A stretch of 64,000 bases of DNA from Planctomycetota bacterium (lineage in GTDB: Bacteria; Planctomycetota; Planctomycetia; Pirellulales; PALSA-1355), in the NCBI GenBank assembly GCA_003389325.1, contig QQVE01000040.1, positions 1 to 64,000 of the forward strand, written 5' to 3'. Position 1 is the first letter of the stretch, and every line of letters begins with the position of its first letter. The position numbers and the translations under genes were made by a program. Positions 1 through 8,155 of the stretch are shown one piece after another. The notes below the pieces were generated by a model. The model made no database searches. It saw only the letters and a list, made by a program, of their open reading frames with translations, and was not told the DNA's origin.

Positions 1-355
1 CCAGCTCGCACAGCTGTTCGCTATGGACCATCCCGGTGGAGTTCGAAGGCACGTTGTAGCCGTCGAGTTCGTGATCGCCCAGCGCGGTGAAGGTGACCTC
101 GCGGGACGAGACGTTCGCCAGCGAAACCTCCGTAGCGAACGGCAAAGCCAGCGCCGACGGGTCGTCGAAACCCAATTCGTACCCCGTGGACAGCGAGCTG
201 TACAGGGCCGTGTAACGGGTCAGGTGTCCGCGCGGATAGCCGGGCTGCATCTCCAGCACCGAGACCTCGGTCTCGGCGCGGGCGAATCCGATGTCGAGCT
301 GCGCGGCCCACACGACGACCACACCCCACACCAGTGCGACGACGGGCACGGCCAC
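1..355 (-). pseudogene. Displaced C-terminal part of the lipoprotein gene (runs off window)
   Basis: If one copy of the 26-bp duplication is removed, the minus-strand frame continues without a stop from the preceding gene to the window edge. It reads a hydrophobic helix (VAVPVVALVWGVVVVWAA), then QLDIGFARAETEVSVLEMQP and an ordinary soluble sequence with balanced composition. In the sequence as given this frame has no start codon of its own, so it is a separated fragment. With the preceding segment it would form a lipid-anchored protein with two adjacent membrane helices and a C-terminal periplasmic domain. Whether the break is real or an assembly error cannot be told from the sequence. Confidence 0.7.
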
Positions 356-2025
356 CCAGGCCCATTCGATCCGGCCCAGCACCAGGCCCATTCGATCCGG
401 CCCAGCAGGCGAAATACCAGCCAGTTGACCGGAACGACCACGATCAGGTACAGGCCGATCATCTTCAACACGAACGAGCGCTTCGGCACGGAAATGCCCG
501 CTGCGTCGCGCAACGTTGCCCGCGCGGCGGAGGCGACGGGGCTGAAGTCGTTCCAGCCCGCCACTCCGGCATTGGCCTTAAGCTCGTCGATCAGTTTCGA
601 TTCGGCGATCTGCGTCTGGAACTCGAGGTCCGTCACTCCTTGGAACCGCATTGCCGAGGCGTCGTCGAGCGCATCGGTAATTTCGTTGCGCGACTTCACG
701 TTGGCGTCCGGCACGTCGCGGCTGAAAAACCGCACGCCGCTACTGAGCCTGGCGTCGAAGGCGTCGTGCTCGCGCGACCCCCGATAGGCGAATCGATCGC
801 CGATCTCGGCATGAAGACGCGGCGGCCGCCCTAAAATGCAGGCGTTGAACATGCTGTCGAAGCTGCGCCACCCGGCCAACTCCGGCTCGGCCAGACGAAA
901 CGCCGTCACCAACACGCGGCCTCGTCCAATACGTCGCTCGACAATTAGTTCGGCCGTGTTCGGCACGGCGGTAGCTTCGGTGTGCTTGACGAGTTCCACT
1001 CCCGACCAGGTGCGCCCCTCGCGCGCTGCGAGCGATTCGCTCCCGTCCCCGCGCACGCGCCACGCGTCGTGCAACTCGGCGAGCTTGTCGGCCTGCAGCG
1101 GCCCCGAGCTACCCACCTTGGCGGGTAGGTAGTCGGCCAGAAACGACCCGGCGAGCTTGTCCAGCGAGTCGGGCCCGCTGACGATCAACGCGCCGCCCCA
1201 ATGCAGCCAGTCGACCATCGCCTGCTGCTGCTCGGGCGTCAACGCGTCGGGCAGCACGTCGTCCCACACGATGTACGCGATGCTGGTCCAGCAGAGCGGA
1301 TGACTCGGTAGCGCCAATGGCGCGTCGACCGGCGGAAACTCCACCCGATAGTAGGCGCGGTCGAGCGGACTGATCAGCGCGGCGTTGGTGCGGGGTCGCA
1401 CGCAGCTCAGCCCGTTCAAGTAGCGATACCGCGCGGGCTGCGGCGCCAGAACGACCATGTGGTACTGGTAGCTAGGCATGTGCAACACGGGTTCCGGCTG
1501 CGCCTGGAGTCCCTGGCCCGAACCGCTCAGCCGATTAGCGATCCAGGTCGACGCCTTGGTGGTCGACTCCGGGCGGGGGCGGGGAGCGAAGAACAGCGAC
1601 TCAAACTGCTTCTGCTGGCCCTTGGGTAACGTCACGCGGCGCATCGTCGATACCCAATAGGGGCTCTGCTCCAGTTCGAGCGGGCGCCGCTGCGCGTTCT
1701 GCGGGGCGCTCGAGAGCGTGCCGGTAAACTCCTTCGTGTTGGCCTGGGTCTGCAGCAGAATGCCGCTCCAATGGCCCGGCTTGAGCACATTGACGATCCG
1801 GGCGCTGTCCTTGGGACCGGGATTGAACGACGAGCGCTCGTTCGGTTCGACGAAGACGCGCAGCGGCTCGAACGGCGGCAACGGCTTCTTTTCCTTGACC
1901 TTGGCCGCGCCTGTCTTGGATTGCGACCGATTGCATCCGCTGAGTTGCACGGCCCCTATTGCGACGATGCACGACAGGGCGCAGCAAAGCAGTCGCGTGG
2001 CGGGATGGTGGGAGCCTGCATTCAT
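220..2025 (-). CDS. Membrane-associated lipoprotein, C-terminus garbled by frameshift
   Basis: The start is the ATG at 2025, which opens a lipoprotein signal peptide: a hydrophobic stretch ends in the lipobox LSGC, so the mature protein should begin at a lipidated cysteine. The open frame could extend 55 codons upstream, but that stretch is arginine-rich and has no signal character. The middle part (ALTPEQQQAMVDWLHWGGAL and following) looks like a glutamine-amidotransferase-like fold of the type found in planctomycete membrane proteins, with no catalytic residues I can assign. Near the C-terminus a transmembrane segment (IGLYLIVVVPVNWLVFRLLG) is followed abruptly by an unnatural Trp/Cys/Pro/Arg-rich tail of about 50 residues ending at 220. 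That tail results from the 26-bp tandem duplication at 356-407, which shifts the frame; the true continuation is given in the next entry. The gene lies about 100 bp downstream of the nucleotidyltransferase gene. Function unknown. Confidence 0.75.
   Translation of the reverse strand: MNAGSHHPATRLLCCALSCIVAIGAVQLSGCNRSQSKTGAAKVKEKKPLPPFEPLRVFVEPNERSSFNPGPKDSARIVNVLKPGHWSGILLQTQANTKEFTGTLSSAPQNAQRRPLELEQSPYWVSTMRRVTLPKGQQKQFESLFFAPRPRPESTTKASTWIANRLSGSGQGLQAQPEPVLHMPSYQYHMVVLAPQPARYRYLNGLSCVRPRTNAALISPLDRAYYRVEFPPVDAPLALPSHPLCWTSIAYIVWDDVLPDALTPEQQQAMVDWLHWGGALIVSGPDSLDKLAGSFLADYLPAKVGSSGPLQADKLAELHDAWRVRGDGSESLAAREGRTWSGVELVKHTEATAVPNTAELIVERRIGRGRVLVTAFRLAEPELAGWRSFDSMFNACILGRPPRLHAEIGDRFAYRGSREHDAFDARLSSGVRFFSRDVPDANVKSRNEITDALDDASAMRFQGVTDLEFQTQIAESKLIDELKANAGVAGWNDFSPVASAARATLRDAAGISVPKRSFVLKMIGLYLIVVVPVNWLVFRLLGRIEWAWCWAGSNGPGWPCPSSHWCGVWSSCGPRSSTSDSPAPRPRSRCWRCSPAIRADT
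356..407. repeat. Exact 26-bp tandem duplication
   Basis: Positions 356-381 are repeated exactly at 382-407, and the match stops at both flanks. Because 26 is not a multiple of 3, the extra copy shifts the reading frame of the minus-strand lipoprotein gene inside its membrane region. No other feature of a mobile element is present. Confidence 0.95.
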
Positions 2026-2128
2026 GCGGCGTGCCCCGCGGGGGCCTCTTCTTTGCCTGGTACGAACAAGCGCGTCGGATCGCGGCGGAACTCCGTCATT
2101 ATACGCCGATCGTCTGCTTGGGGGGGAG

Positions 2129-2737
2129 CTACGGTTCGAGCTGCGAGCGCAATCGGTCGTATTCCTGGGGCGTGTCGAAATCCTCGACAATCGCCCGGTC
2201 CTCCACGTCGACCGGCCGCGACTCGTATCGGTCCACCAGCACGTTCAGGCCTTCGTCGGGCCCCAATTGCGCGACCTCGGCGGCCAGCGACCACGGGAAG
2301 AGCACCGGGTGGCCGCGCTTCTCACCGTGCCGCGGGGCCCAGATGTGCGGCTTGTCGCGCCGGTCGTTCGCGTAGGCCTCGATCACACGGTCGATCAGCG
2401 ACGAGCTCAGAGCCGGCATGTCGGCTGGCGCCGCGAGCCAAGCGTCGCCGTCTTCGAGACCGTAGTCTTCCAGCCGCTTCAAACCCCAAAGGATCGAGTC
2501 CTTCATCTCCGCCGGCGGCTCGCTAGGCTGGACGACGACCGCCCCGCCGGCCAGGCAGCGGCCCATCAGTTCTCGATCGTCGGGATGCACGACGGCAACG
2601 ACGGCCTCGACGGCGCTGGCCTGCCAGGCTTCCAGCACGCGATCGATGACGGTTGATTCACCCCAGGGCATGAGGAGCTTCGGCTGTCCCATCCTGCGGC
2701 TGCGGCCTGCGGCGGGAATGATGGCGAAGCTGCGCAT
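2129..2737 (-). CDS. MobA/MocA-like nucleotidyltransferase
   Basis: A 202-residue protein beginning with the nucleotidyltransferase P-loop-like motif (PAAGRSRRMGQPKLLMPWGE, residues 8-27), followed by the acidic metal-binding region APADMP near residue 107. Together these mark the MobA-like NTP transferase family, in particular the molybdenum cofactor cytidylyltransferase (MocA) branch, which transfers CMP or GMP to molybdopterin in the cytoplasm. It starts 24 bp after the xdhC stop codon, so the two are almost certainly one transcript. XdhC proteins hand Mo cofactor to xanthine dehydrogenase-type enzymes, which supports a cofactor-maturation role. No molybdoenzyme subunit lies in the window, so the client enzyme is unknown. 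Confidence 0.85.
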   Translation of the reverse strand: MRSFAIIPAAGRSRRMGQPKLLMPWGESTVIDRVLEAWQASAVEAVVAVVHPDDRELMGRCLAGGAVVVQPSEPPAEMKDSILWGLKRLEDYGLEDGDAWLAAPADMPALSSSLIDRVIEAYANDRRDKPHIWAPRHGEKRGHPVLFPWSLAAEVAQLGPDEGLNVLVDRYESRPVDVEDRAIVEDFDTPQEYDRLRSQLEP

Positions 2738-2761
2738 TTCGAGAGAACGCTCCGGCGCGGC

Positions 2762-3847
2762 TCAGCCGGCCACGGCGGCCCGCTGCCGCGTATGGTGGCC
2801 GGCAATACCCAGGTTGCGGTGAGCGATCAGTTCGGCGGCGATGCTGACGGCAATTTCCATTACGGTCTGCGAACCGATATCCAGCCCGACCGGTGCGTAC
2901 ACTTCGCCCAGCGACTCGGCCGAAATGCCCTCGGCCCGTAAGTCGTCGAAGATCAGCTTGATCTTTCGTTTGCTGCCAATCATGCCCAGGTAGCGGGCCT
3001 TGCGATCGATCAGGTGGTAGAGCGCCTCTTCGTCGTGGTTGTGGCCGCGGGTCACAATCAGACAGTAGGTGTTGGGCGTAATTTCCAGCCCCGGGAGCAC
3101 GTCGCCCATGGTGCCGGCGATCCGCCGCTCGGCCTTGGGAAAACGCTCGGGCGTGACGAACTCGGCCCGATCGTCGACGACCCATACGTCGAAGTCCAGG
3201 TCGGCCGCCAGCGCCGCCACGGCCTGGCCGACGTGGCCGCCGCCGACAATCACCAGCCGGCACCGGGAGAGCAACGGCAGATATGCGATGCCGCCGGCGG
3301 CATACGGCCGCGGACGTTCCTGGAGCGATTTCAGGCCGTCGCGCACCGCTTGCGGGGCTGCGCCACCCTCGACTGGACCGCGAACGCTTGCCGCCAGCGC
3401 CCCCTCGGCGTCGAACAAGTAGCTTGCGCCGGCCGGCAATCCACTGGCCTCGGCGTCGAAGACAATCGCCTCGGTCGCCCCCATGCCGTCGCGGGCCAGG
3501 GCCTGGAGCCGCGCCACGTACTCGCGATCGGGGGTCGCGGCCAGCGGATCGATGAGCACCTGCATGCGTCCGCCGCAGATCAGGCCGTCGTCCCAGCCGT
3601 AGTCGTCGTCGAGTTGGAACTTCACCACCTCGGCGTTGCCGCGGCCCAGGGTGGCCAGGGCCTGACGCTTGACCTCGGCCTCGACACAGCCTCCGCCGAG
3701 CGTGCCCGCTTGCGAGCCGTCGGGAAAGACGAGCATCGCGGCACCCGGTTTCTGCGGGGTCGAACCGCGCGTCTCCACCAGTCGGCAGCAGGCCACGCCG
3801 TTGCCGCGAGCGATCGCAGCGGTGAGTTCATCGAGCAATTCACGCAT
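2762..3847 (-). CDS. xdhC: XdhC/CoxI family molybdoenzyme maturation factor
   Basis: A 361-residue protein from the ATG at 3847; the open frame reaches 3940, but the extra 31 residues are not family-like. The N-terminal XdhC_CoxI domain carries ETRGSTPQKPGAAMLV and GTLGGGCVEAEV. The C-terminal half is a Rossmann domain with the dinucleotide motif GGGHVGQAVAALA and VVDDR. XdhC proteins bind the molybdenum cofactor and help sulfurate and insert it into xanthine dehydrogenase-family enzymes. Here it is the first gene of a probable operon with the nucleotidyltransferase. It is transcribed divergently from psd across a 225-bp gap. The structural genes of a molybdenum hydroxylase are not in view. 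Confidence 0.88.
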   Translation of the reverse strand: MRELLDELTAAIARGNGVACCRLVETRGSTPQKPGAAMLVFPDGSQAGTLGGGCVEAEVKRQALATLGRGNAEVVKFQLDDDYGWDDGLICGGRMQVLIDPLAATPDREYVARLQALARDGMGATEAIVFDAEASGLPAGASYLFDAEGALAASVRGPVEGGAAPQAVRDGLKSLQERPRPYAAGGIAYLPLLSRCRLVIVGGGHVGQAVAALAADLDFDVWVVDDRAEFVTPERFPKAERRIAGTMGDVLPGLEITPNTYCLIVTRGHNHDEEALYHLIDRKARYLGMIGSKRKIKLIFDDLRAEGISAESLGEVYAPVGLDIGSQTVMEIAVSIAAELIAHRNLGIAGHHTRQRAAVAG

Positions 3848-4072
3848 GGAGTGGGCTTCGCCTAGGAGAATGGGAGCGCAGCGCGGCGGTGCTAGCGCCG
3901 TTGGGGACGCCGGTCCCCTGCGCCAGTCAAGTATAGGCAAAACGCCGCCGTCGGGTCACCTGCAGAGGTCCGGTGCTCGCCTACGGCGGGGAAAGTCGTT
4001 CCTTCTCAACTCCGCCGACGACGGATAGGATGGCAGGATTGCCGCCGCCCGCGAAGTCGTCGCCCCTAGCAC

Positions 4073-5059
4073 ATGAGCCGAATCGAATCCCAACCCACCG
4101 AACTGGCACCGGAGCCGCTGCCGGACAATCTGCGCAGCGCGCAGCCCGGCGGCGGATTCTGCTACTCGGTCGAGTTGGCCTGGGGCCGCTTGCGCCGCTG
4201 GTACCTGCAAACTTTTCGCCGCGGTTACGTCGCACGGATGGCCGCCCTGCGTCAGGGTTCCGACGAGGGCGCGCCGCACGCGATTCTCGATCCCCGCGAT
4301 CTCAAGTACTGCCGCAACCAGTGCACCTGCGACTGGGACCCGGCGGACGATCCGTTTCGCTGGCGCGAGCGACTGCCGTTCGCCCGCTGGGGCCTGGCCG
4401 AGTTGCAACTCATGGGCTGGCCGCTATTCGTGCTTCTACTGGTGGGCGGATGGTTCCACCCGGCGCTGGCTTTGGTGCCGGCGGTGCTGTTGGCCTTCGT
4501 GCTCTACTTCTTTCGCGACCCACCGCGCAGCGTGCCCCAGGAGCCGGGTTTGTTGGTATCGCCGGCCGACGGCACGATCGCCGAGGTGGCCCGGCTGGAC
4601 CACGATCCCTTTGTGGGCGGACCCGCCGTGCGGATCGGCATCTTCCTGTCGATCTTCAACGTGCACATCAATCGGGCGCCGGCCGCGGCGCGGGTGATTC
4701 GACTGCGCTACGAGCCCGGCTTGTTCCTCAACGCGCTGAACCCCGAGAGCGCGCTCAAGAACGAAAACCTGACGATCGGGCTCGAGACGACCGACTCGCC
4801 GCGGCGGCGGATGGTGGTGCGGCAGATCGCCGGTCTGATCGCACGCCGCATCGTCTGCAACTTGCGTAGCGGTGAGCTCGTCGCGCGGGGCCACAAATTC
4901 GGTATGATCAAACTGGGCTCGCGCACCGAGCTTGTTTTGCCCGACGAGGCCGGCCTGGAAGTGCTGACCCGCGTGGGACAGAAGGTAAAAGGCGGTAGCA
5001 CCGTGCTGGCCCGCTACGCGGCGGGCACGAACGTCGAGGCTCCCAGGAACGACGCATGA
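4073..5059 (+). CDS. psd: Phosphatidylserine decarboxylase proenzyme, archaeal/rhizobial type, with Cys-rich N-terminal extension
   Basis: The enzyme converts phosphatidylserine to phosphatidylethanolamine at the inner membrane. It self-cleaves to form a pyruvoyl group. The expected cleavage site is G282-S283 in FGMIKLGSRTELVLP, and the conserved NVHINRAP motif lies at residues 196-203. Two membrane segments occupy about residues 112-146, just before FFRDP. The catalytic part matches short Psd proteins of roughly 200-230 residues, but this protein has 328. The first ~105 residues are an extra domain containing C80-x3-C84-x-C86 (KYCRNQCTCDWDP), whose role is unknown. The gene overlaps pssA by four bases (ATGA), so the two enzymes of PE synthesis are translationally coupled. 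Confidence 0.92.
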   Translation: MSRIESQPTELAPEPLPDNLRSAQPGGGFCYSVELAWGRLRRWYLQTFRRGYVARMAALRQGSDEGAPHAILDPRDLKYCRNQCTCDWDPADDPFRWRERLPFARWGLAELQLMGWPLFVLLLVGGWFHPALALVPAVLLAFVLYFFRDPPRSVPQEPGLLVSPADGTIAEVARLDHDPFVGGPAVRIGIFLSIFNVHINRAPAAARVIRLRYEPGLFLNALNPESALKNENLTIGLETTDSPRRRMVVRQIAGLIARRIVCNLRSGELVARGHKFGMIKLGSRTELVLPDEAGLEVLTRVGQKVKGGSTVLARYAAGTNVEAPRNDA

Positions 5060-5928
5060 ATCGCATTCGCACCGTCGCCGTGTTCCCCACGGTGTTCACG
5101 CTGGCCAATCTGGTCTGCGGCTTCTTCGCGATCGTTGTCGCCGCGCGCGTCGATCGGCCCACGTCGACCGACATCCCCGCGGAGGTCGACAAGATTTCGT
5201 TCGTCAATCCGACGCGGGTCATGCGACAGCTCGATCCTGCGAACGACACGCACAATATCATGCTGAGCGGCTGGCTGATTTTCCTGGCCATGATCTTCGA
5301 CGCGCTCGACGGCCAGGTGGCCCGGCTGGCCCGCTCTACCAGCGACTTTGGAGCCCAGTTAGACAGCTTATGCGACGTGGTGTCCTTCGGGGTGGCACCG
5401 GGGTTCTTACTGGTAAAGATGTGTCCGGCGTTTGCCTATTCACACGACACGATCTGGTTGATCGCGGCGGCATTCGCCGCTTGCGCGGCACTGCGGCTGG
5501 CGCGCTTCAACGTCGAAACCGCCACCGAAGACGACCACATGCAGTTCCAGGGCCTGCCCTCGCCGGCGGCCGCCGCGGCGATCGCGGGCTTTGGCATCAT
5601 GTTCTACGAGCTGCGCCGCGATGGCACGCTGTTCGTCTATCACGAAGAGCTCGACCACGCCGTGCAGATGGGCTTGCCGTTTTTCGCGCTGCTCACGGCG
5701 CTGTTGATGGTCTCTCGGATTCCCTATCCGCACGTGGTGAACCAGGTGTTTCGCGGCCAGCGGAGCTTCGGCCACGTGGTACTGCTGGTGTTCGCGTTCG
5801 TGGCCATCATGTCGATTCGCTGGTATTCGGTGCCGGTGATCGGCTGTTTTCTGGTGCTCTACTCGCCGCTGCGATACGCCTGGGAACGCCTGTTCCTGAA
5901 GCGCCCGTCGCACGACCCGATTTTCTAG
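5056..5928 (+). CDS. pssA: CDP-diacylglycerol--serine O-phosphatidyltransferase
   Basis: A 290-residue multi-spanning membrane enzyme that makes phosphatidylserine from CDP-diacylglycerol and serine, supplying the substrate of the neighbouring Psd. The CDP-alcohol phosphatidyltransferase signature D-G-x2-A-R-x8-G-x3-D-x3-D is complete: D85, G86, A89, R90, G99, D103, D107. An insertion of about 35 mostly polar residues (residues 32-66) follows the first membrane helix. The start codon overlaps the psd stop. The order here is psd then pssA. The next gene, riboflavin synthase, follows after 27 bp and may share the transcript. Confidence 0.93.
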   Translation: MNRIRTVAVFPTVFTLANLVCGFFAIVVAARVDRPTSTDIPAEVDKISFVNPTRVMRQLDPANDTHNIMLSGWLIFLAMIFDALDGQVARLARSTSDFGAQLDSLCDVVSFGVAPGFLLVKMCPAFAYSHDTIWLIAAAFAACAALRLARFNVETATEDDHMQFQGLPSPAAAAAIAGFGIMFYELRRDGTLFVYHEELDHAVQMGLPFFALLTALLMVSRIPYPHVVNQVFRGQRSFGHVVLLVFAFVAIMSIRWYSVPVIGCFLVLYSPLRYAWERLFLKRPSHDPIF

Positions 5929-5955
5929 CTTGCACACGAGCGGGGTGTGACCGCG

Positions 5956-6555
5956 ATGTTCACGGGACTGGTTCAAGCGCTGGCCGAAGTACGCGACGTC
6001 CAGGCCGAGGGCCTCGGCAAGCGTCTGTGCGTCGCGGCCCGCGAGATCGCTGCGCAGGCGGCAATCGGAGACAGCATCGCGCTGAACGGCTGCTGCCTCA
6101 CGGTGGTCGCGCTCGATGGCGAGACGCTCAGCTTTGAAGCCGGCCCCGAGACGCTGGCACGCACAAACCTGGGGGAACTCAAGCCCGGCAGCGAGCTGAA
6201 CCTCGAGCCGTCGCTGCGCGTGGGCGACACGCTCGGCGGGCACTTCGTCACCGGGCACGTCGAGGGCCTGGCCACGCTCGACGCGCGGAACGACGAGGGC
6301 GAATGGTCCACCTTCTGGTTCCGCTTTCCGCCTGAATTGGGTCGCTATATCGTCAGCAAGGGATCCGTGGCCGTCGACGGCGTGAGCCTCACGTTGGTCG
6401 AGGTCGAGGCCGATCGTTTCAGCGTGGCTCTGATTCCCCACACGATCGCGGCCACGACGTTGGGCAAGCTTTGCCCCGGCGATCGCGTGAATCTCGAGAC
6501 CGATCTGTTGGCCAAGTACGCGCAGAAACAGCTCGACACCGCGCAGCCCGGCTAG
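5956..6555 (+). CDS. ribE: Riboflavin synthase alpha subunit
   Basis: A 199-residue enzyme that dismutates two molecules of 6,7-dimethyl-8-ribityllumazine to riboflavin. I start it at the ATG at 5956, giving the family-typical MFTGLVQ N-terminus; an upstream in-frame GTG at 5947 would add three residues. The two tandem lumazine-binding repeats are visible: the first contains SIALNGCCLTVVAL, the second SKGSVAVDGVSLTLVEV, each with a ligand-facing Gly-x-Ser/Thr-type loop. The C-terminal NLETDLLAKYAQK is characteristic. No other riboflavin gene is in the window; it sits between phospholipid genes and rsmA. Confidence 0.94.
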   Translation: MFTGLVQALAEVRDVQAEGLGKRLCVAAREIAAQAAIGDSIALNGCCLTVVALDGETLSFEAGPETLARTNLGELKPGSELNLEPSLRVGDTLGGHFVTGHVEGLATLDARNDEGEWSTFWFRFPPELGRYIVSKGSVAVDGVSLTLVEVEADRFSVALIPHTIAATTLGKLCPGDRVNLETDLLAKYAQKQLDTAQPG

Positions 6556-6590
6556 AGCAGTCGCAGCCAAAGGCAGCCCCAGGGTCGTTC

Positions 6591-7502
6591 ATGCCGCCCA
6601 CTTCCAACACGCAAACGATCTCGTACCTCGCCAAGCGCTTCTCCGAAGCCGGCATCCGGCTCAACACCCGGCACGGGCAAAACTTTCTCATCGAGGGGAA
6701 TCTGTTGCGGCTGCTGGTCGATCGCGCCGCGCTCGACCAGCGCGACGTCGTGTTCGAGGTCGGCACTGGCACCGGCGCTTTGACCGATCTCATGGCTCCG
6801 CTGGCAGGCGCCGTCGTAAGCGTCGAAATCGACCATCAACTGCATCAATTGGCCCGCGAGGAGTTGATCGCGCACCCCAACGTCACGCTGTTGCGGGCCG
6901 ACGCGCTGAAGAACAAGAGCAACCTCAATCCGGATGTCGTGGCCGAAGTCGAGCGGCAGTTGGCGGTCCACGACGCCCGGCGGCTGAAGCTCGTGGCCAA
7001 TCTGCCCTACAACGTGGCCACGCCCGTAATCGCCAACCTGCTCTCCTCGACGATCGTGCCGGCGGCGATGACCGTCACCGTGCAAAAGGAGGTAGCTGAC
7101 CGTATGGTTGCCACTCCTGGCTCGAAGGACTACGGGGCGCTGAGCGTGTGGATTCAGTGCCAATGCCGCACCGAGATCGTGCGCACGCTGGCTCCGAGCG
7201 TCTTCTGGCCCCGCCCGAAAGTGACTTCGGCGATCATCCACCTCGAAGTCGACCGCCCGCGGCGCGACGCCATCGCCGACCTGGCATTTTTTCACGACTT
7301 CGTGCGGTCGATGTTCCTGCACCGGCGGAAGTTCTTGCGGGGTGTGATGCTCAGCACCTATTCGGGGCGGCTCGACAAGCCGCAAGTCGACGAGATTCTC
7401 GCGGCGCTCGATCTGCGGGGCGAAATCCGGGCCGAACAGCTCGACGTGCCGGCGTTCTTGAGGCTGGCGGCGGCCGTGCAATCCGCCTTGCCACCCGAGT
7501 AG
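6591..7502 (+). CDS. rsmA: 16S rRNA (adenine1518/1519-N6)-dimethyltransferase
   Basis: A 303-residue member of the KsgA/RsmA family, which dimethylates two adjacent adenines in helix 45 of 16S rRNA during late 30S assembly. The SAM-binding motif FEVGTGTGALTD and the catalytic NLPYNVATP are present, together with the N-terminal HGQNFLIE. I chose the ATG at 6591 because the frame upstream (from 6471) overlaps the riboflavin synthase coding region and is arginine-rich. It follows riboflavin synthase by 35 bp on the same strand. Confidence 0.93.
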   Translation: MPPTSNTQTISYLAKRFSEAGIRLNTRHGQNFLIEGNLLRLLVDRAALDQRDVVFEVGTGTGALTDLMAPLAGAVVSVEIDHQLHQLAREELIAHPNVTLLRADALKNKSNLNPDVVAEVERQLAVHDARRLKLVANLPYNVATPVIANLLSSTIVPAAMTVTVQKEVADRMVATPGSKDYGALSVWIQCQCRTEIVRTLAPSVFWPRPKVTSAIIHLEVDRPRRDAIADLAFFHDFVRSMFLHRRKFLRGVMLSTYSGRLDKPQVDEILAALDLRGEIRAEQLDVPAFLRLAAAVQSALPPE

Positions 7503-7613
7503 TGGCGCGAGAAGTCGCCCTCGAAGTTGTTCAATCGGAGCGACCGATCGGATATCATGTGGGCACACGTCGGCCGAGCGCCGTCGCAACCCAGTCTTCT
7601 GGAAATTCACCGC

Positions 7614-7835
7614 ATGAAATTCGTGGAAATCAACGGGGCCACGCTCTTGCAGCTCGTCGGCAACGACGAGGTTTCCGACCTGCAGGCCGCGGGCGTCGAC
7701 AACCAGAGCAAGATTCGCATCAATCCCCAGGGCGATATCGAGATCTTCCGGCAGGGCGACTGGAGCGTCATTGGAGGGTTGATTGGGGACTACGAGAGCC
7801 GGATTCGCAAGCTTACGGGCCTCGACTGGTCCTAA
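7614..7835 (+). CDS. Small conserved hypothetical protein (73 aa)
   Basis: The ATG at 7614 gives a 73-residue protein (MKFVEINGATLLQLVGNDEV to GLDWS). It is mixed alpha/beta in composition, with no signal peptide or membrane segment, and has normal amino-acid balance unlike the 29 residues that precede it in the same frame. I do not recognise a family. It lies 111 bp after rsmA on the same strand and before the promoter of the next gene. Confidence 0.6.
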   Translation: MKFVEINGATLLQLVGNDEVSDLQAAGVDNQSKIRINPQGDIEIFRQGDWSVIGGLIGDYESRIRKLTGLDWS

Positions 7836-7891
7836 GGGCCGATTGCGGCTAGCGCCATCTCCGAGGATTTCTGCGTGTCCCGCGAGGGAGT

Positions 7892-7920
7892 TTGAACAAA
7901 ACTGGCAAACGTGGTATTTT
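7892..7920 (+). promoter_or_regulatory. Sigma-70-like promoter of the FAAL fusion gene
   Basis: TTGAAC at 7892-7897, a 17-bp spacer, then TATTTT at 7915-7920 preceded by TGG (extended -10). It lies in the 320-bp gap between the small gene ending at 7835 and the GTG start at 8156, so the transcript would carry a leader of about 230 nt. Prediction from consensus only. Confidence 0.5.
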
Positions 7921-8155
7921 GTGCCGATTAGCTTGGCTCGTCGGTATCTACCGGTTTTCGAGCCCGGGAATCGACACGGGTAGGTGGCAGTTTTTGACGC
8001 TTGTCGTGGACAGGCGGGTTGCCCGTATCGAACATACCGTGCGACGCAAGAGGCTTCGTGCCTGCGGTGGCAGCGGCCGATGGTAGGAATAGGTCATAGC
8101 GCGCCCGCATCCGGCCTTGGGCCTCCTCCCGCACCTGTGAATTGACGGTATCGCC

